Assembly (NCBI GenBank): GCA_020284085.1
Contig: JACEVL010000208.1
Location: 186,501-250,500 of the forward strand
Direction: 5' to 3'
Source of the DNA: Aporrectodea caliginosa
Lineage: Eukaryota; Annelida; Clitellata; Crassiclitellata; Lumbricidae
Length of the DNA stretch: 64,000 nt
Shown here: piece after piece, positions 49,623 through 58,700 of the stretch
Layout: each line of letters begins with the position of its first letter
Numbering within the stretch: position 1 is the first letter of the stretch
Position numbers and translations under genes: made by a program
The notes under the pieces: model-generated
Told to the model about the DNA's origin: nothing
Databases searched by the model: none
What the model saw: only the letters and a program-made list of their open reading frames with translations

Positions 49623-50400
49623 ATTACACGGGAGTCCAAATTAAAAGCCCTTCCCCTATCATTAGTTGTAAACATAAGAATTTATCATTTGTGATAAATC
49701 AGAGAGGGGGTAATGTGAACAGGGCGGGGGTAATCTGAAATCGATTTCATATTACCCCCGGGGTAATATGAAATCGATTTCAGATTACCGGGGGGTAACT
49801 TGAAATGGGGGTAGCTTGAAGTCTTTACACCGGGCTTCGGTAATGGCTGCTGACGCAGGACAGTGCAAAAACGCCTGCAGGTCACCCGCATAAGATTGGT
49901 TCAGCACAGAGCAAGGCTCAGCAAGAGGCCAGAAGAGGACCAGTATCAGCAGTATAAATAATATAATTATAGAAGAGGGCCCAGCACAGATTCCTGGGGC
50001 AGGCCAAACGGGACAGGAACACATGGAGTCCTAGTAGACACGTAGACCGCAGAGAAGGAACGGTGATGGAGGTAGGAAACAATCCAGTCAAGAAAGTTAC
50101 CAGAAAGGCCAAACGAGGTAGATAGGCGCCTAAGAATGATATCGTGATCGACGGTGTCAAACGCCGTGCTGACAGCAAATAATGCTAAGAGGATGACCTG
50201 TGACCTATCAATAGCCCCATAGATATCAGAGAGGAGGCGAACTAACAGGGTCTCCGTGGAGTGGCCCTTACGAAAACCAGATTGAAAAGTCGGCAGCAAA
50301 TTGTCCTTATCAAGATACCTTAACATAATACAGAAACCAACTTCATAAAGCTGCTGCTTTACGAGTGTCGCAATAGTTTCGCCAGTGGTGTCAAGCGTTG

Positions 50401-50981
50401 GGAAAACTTGGGATGACAGTTAGGCCCTATAAATTGTTCTTTTGCCACATGCTGAGAACCGGGTTGTTCACGCTATCAACATATCGTATAAGCTGACCGA
50501 TATCTGTTCTGTGCTCGCATCAAACAATAAAGTGTACAACCTAGCCGCACGACATTCTGCCACAATAATGTCTCGAACTCACAGGCCACACAGGTGGATC
50601 AGCTGATTTTTGAATCAACGGACTTATGTAGCCTATAGTATACTGGGTTTTGCGTGGACCAGATGACATTAGCTTACGATGATTTAATCTATAGTGTCGG
50701 TCTGTGATCGAAATTTCAGAAGTGCCACGAAATTTGCAGAGTCTTCACTATGTCGGCGAAGGGAAATGTTTTACTGACTGTACACTGTACAGTAATAAAG
50801 TCTGCACATTAGAAATTCAACGAATAATAGTAATCTAGAATGTCAAAAAGTAATCTAAACGGTTAAAAAATTTTGAGAGCTGCTAAAATCTTTACGCAGT
50901 TGCGTAATTGCGTAATGCTAGTTACGCGCCTGACTCCAAGTCTTCTCTATAATATATTGGACCCAATCCTATTGAAATTTG
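50401..50981. other. KMO intron sequence between LINE and Gypsy element
   Basis: No feature is recognised. It ends abruptly at 50,981, where Gypsy gag sequence begins. Confidence 0.4.
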
Positions 50982-51377
50982 AAAGTCTGATTTATGGAAA
51001 GAAAACGCTGGTACCCCACTTCTGGTACCAGTTTGTGGCGACCGCCGCCCGTACGCTACCTCTCTGCTCACGGGACGGTGTCGGCTCCAGCCCACTATCC
51101 GTCTGGAGCCGCCCGAGTCACTGCCTTGTCTATCTTCATCGTAAAATGGCTGTTCTCTAACTCTACCCATGGTAACCGTTTCTGTCAGGGGAGGCTTAGC
51201 ATTTGCCGTTTCTTTAAGAGGGGTAACACTGTACAGCTCCGTATTGGGGTCTGACTCTGCTTCTTCCACGGTCGCCGGATGGGCAACGTCCTGAGGATGG
51301 CCTTTTCTCAGAACAGGGTTCGTCCTTTTACCCGCAAGAGTCTTCTTCTTTGTGCATACCTTCTTAGCTACGGGCCT
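50982..51377. repeat. 396 bp terminal direct repeat, left copy
   Basis: Every base equals 62,262-62,657. The match starts at AAAGTCTGATTTATGG and stops after CTACGGGCCT. It contains gag coding sequence on the minus strand and no TG...CA boundaries, so it is not an LTR. Confidence 0.97.
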
Positions 51378-51698
51378 TCTCTTCTTCTCCGCCTGAACTG
51401 AACTTTTACGTACCACTCTACATCTCGTGACTCCTAAGCTCTCGCCAATAATAGGGGACACCAAACGTTCTCTAAGTTCCTGAAACCAGGGATACTTATG
51501 ACAAGTCTGTAAATTATCTCGGCCTAGACAATACTTAGAGCAAATCTCTGCGTCATCTCGCCCTAGACCATACTGAGGACAACTCTCTTCGTCAACTCGT
51601 CCTAGACAAAAGTCCATGGGGCAATGAGTCTTACTACTGTCATGTGTCTCACCGTCCATTTCCGTGTTTGGCATGCGGCCTCCCACGTATATTGTCAT
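50982..51698 (-). CDS. gag: Gypsy Gag N-terminus (5' part, cut off at the element end)
   Basis: The ATG at 51,698 starts MTIYVGGRMPNTEMDGE. Residues 26-69 form a Cys-rich repeat (CLGR and YGLGRDD units, Cys every 13 residues). A basic stretch (EKKRRPVAKK, TKKKTLAGKR) and then the 132 codons shared with the other copy follow. At 50,982 the element sequence stops and the frame runs into host sequence. In frame terms it continues at 62,261, 11,280 bp away, so the two pieces are one ORF in a circular or tandem arrangement (about 2,400 codons in all). An open frame extends upstream of this ATG without another ATG, through the 83 bp repeat. Confidence 0.8.
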
Positions 51699-51741
51699 GC
51701 ACCACAATTGACGGAGTAAGTTCCTTACTCGCCTCTGTGTT

Positions 51742-51908
51742 GGCAAAGAACGACCAACACAGTGATAAATTCTACTTTGAAATAAAGAAACACTGGTAAG
51801 GAACCTACGGACTCTGATAGTGAAGGCAAAGAACAACCAACACTATGATAATTCTGCTTCAAAAGAAAAATACACTGGTAGAGTATCTACGGACTCTGAT
51901 AGTGAAGG
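51742..51908. repeat. 83 bp tandem repeat, two copies, in the Gypsy leader
   Basis: Units start GGCAAAGAAC and end ACGGACTCTGATAGTGAA; period 83 bp with about ten differences. It lies just upstream of the gag ATG on the minus strand. Confidence 0.85.
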
Positions 51909-52556
51909 TCCTCTCTCTATAACTTTCACTATCTACACACAGAACTTTGTTCCAACCTACGCACGAGGGGGCCCAGCCTCGCACTTCAGTCAGTTCTCAG
52001 AGCTGTGTGTCGCGACAAGCATATATCTTTTTATCCGGGTATCCGACTACCCGACGTACACGTATCGTATCTTGGTCTGCGTTGATTTCACTTTGATCTG
52101 GATATATGAATATCCAGATTCTCTCGTATCGGTAACTATCTTGGTCTGCGTTGATTTCCCCACCTGGGGTTTTCGTAGTCCTCACCAAGGGCGTTGACTC
52201 GCTATGTCTCGCGAGTACGCCCTTCCCCGGCTTGAGTCTTACACAACCTTTCTTCCCGCTATCCGAATCAACCTGACCCGGACCTGCCAACAGAGTGGGC
52301 CCTTACTCCGCCTCAGGTATCCGTAGATCAGACTTTCAGATTCAGATAGCGAACGTTTCGGTTGTGCCCGGGAGCGCACAGAAGCACGGTAACCAAGGGT
52401 AAGTGTCACTAACGTTACCCCTTTGTTTCTCACAGACCTGTGTATTACTTCCCTGTTAGGGAATTGTACTGTCTCTCACACCTGAACGAACCACGGTCAG
52501 ATCTGTCGGGTAGTTCCCCGAACAGAGAGATATGCGGCTAGTTCCGCAAGTAGAGA

Positions 52557-52857
52557 TTTACCGCGGGGAAACCGCGGTAATAAGTACAACCGACGTTAAG
52601 AACGCAAGGAAAGATATTAGACGGGGAAACCGCTAATAGAGATATATCGGTTAGATCCGCAAGAAGAGATAGATCCCGCGGGGAAACCGCGGAAGTAAGT
52701 ACGCAAAGAAAGATATTCCACGGGGAAACCGCGGAAGTAATTATGAACGACGCTAGGCACGCGACGAAAGACGTTCCACGGGGAAACCGCGGAAGTAACT
52801 AAGAACGACGCTAGGTAGGCGACGAAAGATATTCCACGGGGAAACCGCGGAAATAGC
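52557..52857. repeat. Array of hairpin units in the Gypsy leader
   Basis: Six occurrences of the core (C)CGCGGGGAAACCGC or CCACGGGGAAACCGCGG, the last four 43-58 bp apart with GAACGACGCTAGG and GCGACGAAAGA between them. In the sense (minus) RNA the core folds as CCGCGG-UUUCC-CCGUGG, a 6 bp stem with a 5-base loop. The change from CCGCGG to CCACGG (plus strand) keeps pairing as a G-U wobble. The role is unknown; leader RNA structure or packaging is a guess. Confidence 0.75.
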
Positions 52858-53099
52858 CTAACTATGATTTTTCGGTAAGTCGCGTAAGTAGAAAAGGTGC
52901 GGTAGACCCGCAAGTTAAAAAGAATAGAAAAGAATATGCGGATGGGGTCTATCCGCAATGGTTGAGATTTAAGTGCAAGTTTACCAGATGTTAACGAACC
53001 GGACCAGCGGGGAATTTCCCCGTATCTATCTGTCACCAACGGGGTCGCCCTCCCCGTATTTGATCGAACCGGGTCACTGGGGAATTTTCCCCGTAATTT

Positions 53100-53310
53100 T
53101 TCGCCGTTCATTTTCCCGTCTTTCCCTCGCCGATCTTTGACTGATTTTCTCGGTCGCTCCCGTACGCCGAACTTTACGCGGAAACCGGACTATGAATTTT
53201 CACTCGCCGTTAACTGATTTTCCCGTCTTTCCCGTACGCCGATCTTTACGCGGAAACCGGACTATGAATTTTCACTCGCCGTTAACTGATTTTCTCGGTC
53301 GGCTCCCGTA
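53100..53310. repeat. 73 bp tandem repeat in the Gypsy leader
   Basis: CTTTACGCGGAAACCGGACT followed by ATGAATTTTCACTCGCCG and TTAACTGATTTT occurs at 53,172 and again at 53,245, with partial copies on both sides. Confidence 0.8.
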
Positions 53311-53649
53311 CTCTCCGATCGAACGGTATCACCGGGGCCTCGCCTGCCCCGTGTATTTATACAGACCTGTGATTTCTCGGTATTCCCCGTATTAGACCTG
53401 TGAGCCTTTATATCTCACGATCGGTCCTTCCCAGAGTTATGCTCAGCCGTTAAACTCCCGCAATCGGGATTCAAACCGTCTCGCGATCACGACAGGGTGG
53501 GCCCCAGCCCTGCCGAATCAGCGGAAACGGTCCGGACACCCAAAGAGCGTTTGCCTTGACTGTAACTCCGGAGCGCACTGATTAGTCTTGTTTTGGACGC
53601 TGGTGCGACCGTAACTTTCACGAACCGATTTCACTCGCTTACCGCACTG

Positions 53650-54147
53650 GTGTGTGGTATTTTTCGCTAACCGTAACCGAACGATACCAAAAGATCCGTA
53701 TCGTATATGCAGAGTAGTAAACTGTCGCTACTCTACATTATAAGCGATGCACGGTGAGGCAGGCTATATTCATCCGTGATCAATGTATAATGTAGCATCT
53801 CAACGCTTATAAATGCGTCCATACCAAAAAATTTAATATAAGGTAGGTGTCTAAGAGATAGATCTCCTAAGTATTAATTTAGGCGATGCCTATCTTTAGT
53901 CATCAATTATAGGCCGTGGAAAGATGTAATTTCATTTAATCACTATATTAAAACGATAAAATGGCAAATATTAAGCGGGCGTATATTTTTATTATATTTA
54001 TTAACACTCGAATCGAACGTATGTAACCTTGGGCTACGCCACCTAGCGACTCAGAGGCGCGACACCGTTTAACAGAAAATCAATATCATTAGGCCATTCA
54101 TTATAGGCCAAACAGCCTAAATGCTACCTTGTGGCTTGTCCGCCACA
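53650..54147 (-). repeat. Single LTR region (5' boundary clear, 3' boundary not)
   Basis: On the minus strand the LTR starts TGTGGCGGACAAGCC at 54,147, directly after a polypurine tract. The CA end and primer-binding site are not resolved, so the lower coordinate is nominal; the LTR may extend further. It lies between the pol end and the gag start, and I see no second copy in the window. Confidence 0.5.
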
Positions 54148-54160
54148 CTCTCCCCACCTT
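54148..54160 (-). other. Polypurine tract
   Basis: Minus strand AAGGTGGGGAGAG immediately before TGTGGCGG, the usual plus-strand primer at the 5' edge of a 3' LTR. Confidence 0.75.
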
Positions 54161-55775
54161 ACTTTGATGCGAAGCATCGGAGGGAAAACCGGGGACCTTA
54201 ATCTATCGTGACACAGAAACATCCCCAACTAAGATCCATATAGAAGGCAAGGAACCTGTAGCCTTAGGTTATAGGGCGTAATACCTTGGTCATATTCAGA
54301 CGACTTACTCGATCGAGACCCAAGACCTCTGCAACCAAGCATATACGCCAAGCTCCGCAACTGGGGAAGGAACCTTCGGTGCGAGCAAGAACTTCGCAAC
54401 CGCTGACATACCCTAACGCCCAGCGCCTTTGGAAACTCCAACAAACCTCTCTGGCGACAGCCTATTTAATGGTGCACGAGATCACTCCGCCACCCTACTG
54501 GCAACTTGTTTTATCCGCAAAGTCGCCAACCTTGAAAGGCCCTCTGTCATGAAATCTTAGCTCTACCTAACCGTATTGGCCAGGAGATCCAGGAGAGAAA
54601 AGGTCGCCAACTATCTCCCGGTCTTCTTAATTACGTCAACTCCGTCCGTCCTCACCTCATGCACAGCCCCAAAATAATGCATTTAAAAGGAAGACGAAGA
54701 CAATAGCCACCAGCATTGCTCGACGGACTTAATATTTTTTTTTTTTTTTTTTTTTTTAAATTTTCTTAACTAATACAAATTATCATATTTACAGGAATCA
54801 TCTCTAATACAGTACATAAATCAAATCAGAAGCAACTGCATAGCGTCGTTTTACATAGGCGTTTGCAATATACATCAATCGCATCATGCCTAACTATACA
54901 TGGAATTACTAAGCTAACAGACATCGTTGTCGAACAGCGTATTCATCATAATGACCGCGATACTTTAAAATTTCTAAGTCTATGAGTACCACATATCAAA
55001 CATAAGAATTTCTTATCAAGAATGAACTTAAAATTTCGACTCGAAAACAGGTCAATGCGATTCTCGCACTTAAGCGATAACCGTACGGATTACTACAATG
55101 TTTCATTATAACTGATGCGGTACAAAAACTCTGTACAGCACAAATCGATACCATATTACCCACAATAGAGGGCGTTATCAGAAGAAACTGAAATTCGCTC
55201 TACAAAGTTTCTTTATACATTTCCATAACTGAACGATACTTTCTACCTCGTCCCGCAAAGTGTATTTAATGCGTTCCAATGTAATCTGACAATTTCCTCT
55301 TCAGCATAAAGTAGAAAGTTATTTCTCGGAACCTCTCGTATATAGCGGTAAGGAATCCCGAAAACATTGCACACTAAATCTTTAGTTACTCTTACAATTA
55401 CCATCAAGCGATAAACTCAGAATTCTCCCAAACTTTAGCAGTTAAGCGATAGCTAGTACTTCGATTCTCGTAACATCAAAATACTAATAGACAGTCCAAA
55501 CACAAGGTTTTCATCAAAAGAAACTTAAAACATCGAACTTCGATAATAGTCCATAACACTCGCAATTAAGCGATAAATAGTACTGCAATTATTATTCACA
55601 GCTCAGTACTAGAAAGCAAACAGTGTAAACGAAAATTCACATCAAAAGAAACTGAAAATATGTCTTCCGACAATAGTTCGTGAAACTACCGCAATTAAGC
55701 GGTCTCCGTCCTCGTAGCATAGTTCTTGGATTCTTTCAGAAGCTTTGAAAGTCATTTAACAAGAAACTGTCCTTT
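54161..55775 (-). other. Gypsy 3' untranslated region with poly(A) run and degenerate repeats
   Basis: 1.6 kb between the pol stop and the polypurine tract, without an env-like frame. A run of 24 T on the plus strand (54,734-54,757) is poly(A) in the sense direction. Between about 55,015 and 55,715 the word TTAAGCGATAA or close variants recurs five times (near 55,070, 55,405, 55,442, 55,565, 55,694), partly with AAAGAAACT-AAAA, as in a decayed 120-130 bp tandem array. Confidence 0.6.
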
Positions 55776-58700
55776 CTAACAATAATAGTCGTCCATCCAA
55801 CGAGGAGGTCGAGTCTGTCGCCGACGAGGTCTCTCGTGGTGGCGCATTTCAAGAGTAGTGGATTCCGCTGGGGGCTCCGGAAATTCCTCTAACTCAGGTT
55901 CTATATTCTGTTCTGGAGACGGGATTTGCAGATCTTCAGTGTCCGCCGGAAGGTTCCTCTGATCCTCTGATAACCAATTGTTCGGAGCTTTACCGTAATA
56001 GTACTTCAGCTTATCCACATGCACTACCATTGGCGTGGATCGTGAACTCTTCTGAATCCGATACAAAACTGGACTGAGTACTTGAACAATTAAAAATGGG
56101 CCTGTGTAGAACCGAGCCCATTTTGTTTTCTTTCCACTCCTTATCCGAGGGTAGTAATAATAGACCCAGTCTCCTTGAGCAAACTTGCTAGGTCTCACTC
56201 TCAAGTCGTACGCTTTCTTCCTTCGTTCTGCCGTTTTCTTTAATTGCTCTCGTACCAGACGAAAGGCTGTTTCCATTTTCTCTTTCTGCCTCTCCACATA
56301 TTCTTCCAGATCATTGTAAGATGGTCGCTCGAGATCGATTACCTGCGCGAGAATCAAGTCCAATGGTGTATGATTCTCTCGCCCAAGAAACAGGAAATTT
56401 GGAGTCCGTTGAGTAGCTTCATGTTCTGTTGATCGATATGCCGCCATTACGTATGGTACGTGGATGTCCCAGTCCTTCTGTCGTTCTGACACCACCTTTC
56501 CGATCAGCATATTCAAAGTTCTGTGAAACCTTTCAATCATTCCGTTTCCAGAAGGTCGATATGGAGTTGTTCGTAGTTTATCAATCTCCATGAGTTTACA
56601 CAATTCCTTAAACAGATTCGATTCAAAACACGGACCCTGATCCGTCAATATCTGACGCGGCATACCAAATCTGGAGAACACGTTTACCATCAAGGCTTCT
56701 GCAACAGTAACGGCCTCTTGGTTTCTAATAGGCAGAGCTTCAGCCCATCGGGAGAAGTAGTCTATCGCCGTCAAGATGTACTTGTTTCCTTTACTGGAAA
56801 CAGGATGCGGACCGGTAATATCAATTCCAAATCTCTCCATTGGCTCTCCGACCACTGGGCTCTGCAGATAACCTTGCCTTGGAGGTTTTTCTCGTCGATA
56901 CCGAGCACAGCGATCGCAGCGTTGACAAAACCTCCGAACATCGTTCTTCCAGCTCGGCCAATATGCTCGACGTTGCAACTGTGCTATGCTCTTTCGAATC
57001 CCAAAGTGTCCTCCGGCAAAACTAGCGTGAGTTAATTCGAGCATCTCCTTTCGCAAAGATGAAGGCACAATCAACTGATAACGCTCCGCTTCTCCCGTTC
57101 TTCCTTGAACCCAGCCTCTATGTAACACGCCTTGACGGACTTCCAGCTGGTTCCAGTTGCTCACCAAAACTTTTACTTCTTCGCTACAAGGTGATACCTC
57201 TTCCTGTGTTGGATGATGGCTTGACTCCTTCCAACTAAGGACTGGACCAATATTACAATCGTTCTGCTGTTCTTTCCGAAGCATTTCTTTTGTCCAACCG
57301 GCTTCCTCTACTGCATTTTCATTGGTCACACCTGAAGGTGTTATCTCTTCTATAGGACGCACCCACATCACTTCTTCAGTCGACTCTGTCATGACATCCT
57401 TTCTATGTTGATCTTCAGCTGGGCCTCTAGACATCGCATCGGCATTTCCGTGCTTTGCTCCCGCTCGGTGACGTATTTCAAAATCGAACTCCTCTATTAT
57501 CTCCAACCATCGAGCTTGTTGGCCAATGGGTTCTGGTGTTCTGCGCAGCCACTGAAGTGCAGAGTGATCTGTTCGAAGTAGAAATTTTCTACCCAATATG
57601 TACTGACGAAACTCTTTCAAGAAATAGATCACAGCCAACAATTCTCTCCTCGTTACATTATAGTTCCGTTCCGCCGTCGATAACAGCCTGCTCGCATAGG
57701 AAATCACTTTCTCCTGCCCTTCTTGCACTTGCGACAACACAGCTCCTATGGCGTAAGCAGAAGCATCCGTATCCAAAATGTACTGTCCCTCATCAGCTGG
57801 TAATGCCAGTATTGGTGAGGACACAAGCCTCCTCTTAAGCTCCTCAAAGGACTGTTGACATTCATCGGTCCAAGAGAAGGGAACATTTTTCCTAGTAAGG
57901 AAATGGAGCGGTTGCGCGACAACTGCAAAGTCATGTATGAAACGCCGATAATATGAACAAAGACCGATGAAGGATCGCACTTGTCGCAGGTTCCGAGGAA
58001 CTACCCATTCTTCTACAGCCTTGATCTTGCTCGGGTCCGTCGCTACCCCTTCTTCGCTCAAGACATGTCCGAGGAACAAAACTCTCTGCTGCAACAGGTG
58101 GCACTTGGAGGGTTTCAGCTTGAGATTATATTCTTGCAATCTCCTGAACACCATCTCTAGACGTTGCATATGCGTCTCTACATCCCTCGAGAACACAATT
58201 ATATCGTCCAAATAGACAAGACAGATATCATAATTGAGTCCAGTCAGGACTAAGTTCATTAGCCGACAAAACGAGGCTGGACTATTGCATAATCCGAACG
58301 GCAAAACCTTAAACTGGAAGCTGCCCCTCCTTGTTACGAAACCAGTCTTATGCTTGTCTCTAGGGTGCAAGGCCATTTGGTGATATCCTGCTCGCAAATC
58401 GAATGTACTATACCAACGGGCACCTCCAAGTGTATCTAAACTCTCGCGAATGAGAGGCAATGGATGAGCGTCTTTCCTTGTCTTGAGATTCAGCTGTCTG
58501 TAATCTATGCAGAAGCGCATACTGCCGTCTTTCTTCTTCACCATTACGACATTAGATGCCCATTCCGATTTCGAAGGTTCCACTATTCCCTGATTCAACA
58601 TGTCTTCCACCTGACGGTCAATTTCTGGTAACATTGAAAGCGGCTGTCGTCTCAGTGGTTGTCGAACTGGCTTCTCTTGTTGCGTATCAATTTCATGCTG

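Larger units (their letters stand above)
45787..49656. mobile_element. DNA transposon B, TIR GGGGAAGGGCTT, nested in A
   Basis: Left end GGGGAAGGGCTTCTATTATG and the inverted right end GGGGAAGGGCTTTTAATTTG match at 16 of 20 positions and are followed by G-x-CTCCC-like sequence. TA lies on both sides (45,785-45,786 and 49,657-49,658), as for TA-targeting transposons such as Tc1/mariner relatives. No transposase is recognised; the inside is mostly the CR1-like LINE. Confidence 0.55.
45131..49825. mobile_element. DNA transposon A with CCCC-rich repeated termini, inside the L2-like LINE
   Basis: Both ends read inwards as a string of ATTTCA-N2-TTACCCCC and its complement GGGGGTAA-N2-TGAAAT: left 45,131-45,240, right 49,705-49,825. 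A further GATTTCAGATTACCCCC sits inside at 45,470-45,487. TA flanks both sides (45,129-45,130 and 49,826-49,827). The LINE reading resumes across it. No transposase is recognised in 45,240-45,780 or 49,660-49,705, so the copy is non-autonomous or gutted by later insertions. Confidence 0.65.
44055..50400 (-). mobile_element. L2-like LINE, split in two by a 4.7 kb insertion; RT catalytically dead
   Basis: The minus-strand 5' half (50,400-49,826) has LLPTFQSGFRKGHSTETLL, TAFDTVDHDIIL, GLPQESVLGPLL and YAGD where YADD is expected. The first catalytic Asp region reads LFAVSTAFD, so Asp is replaced by Ala at the usual FD position. The 3' half (45,130-44,055) resumes exactly downstream with LHRAMNRAMEALEAWMSSN and RLRLNSSKTLFIWLGTRQQ, then frame-broken C-terminal sequence and the 3' end (GCGCTATGTAAATTT, TGAA tail at about 44,055). 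Insertion 45,131-49,825 interrupts it between the YADD region and the MNRAMEALE region. Confidence 0.85.

Noticed and set aside
50982..51377. The 396 bp direct repeats as LTRs
   Set aside because: They lack TG and CA ends, contain in-frame gag coding sequence, and have no adjacent polypurine tract; a better LTR start with such a tract is at 54,147.
52240..52310. TGGCAGGTCCGGG on the minus strand as a primer-binding site
   Set aside because: Starts TGG, but I cannot match it to a tRNA 3' end and the preceding bases are not CA, so the LTR 3' end stays undefined.
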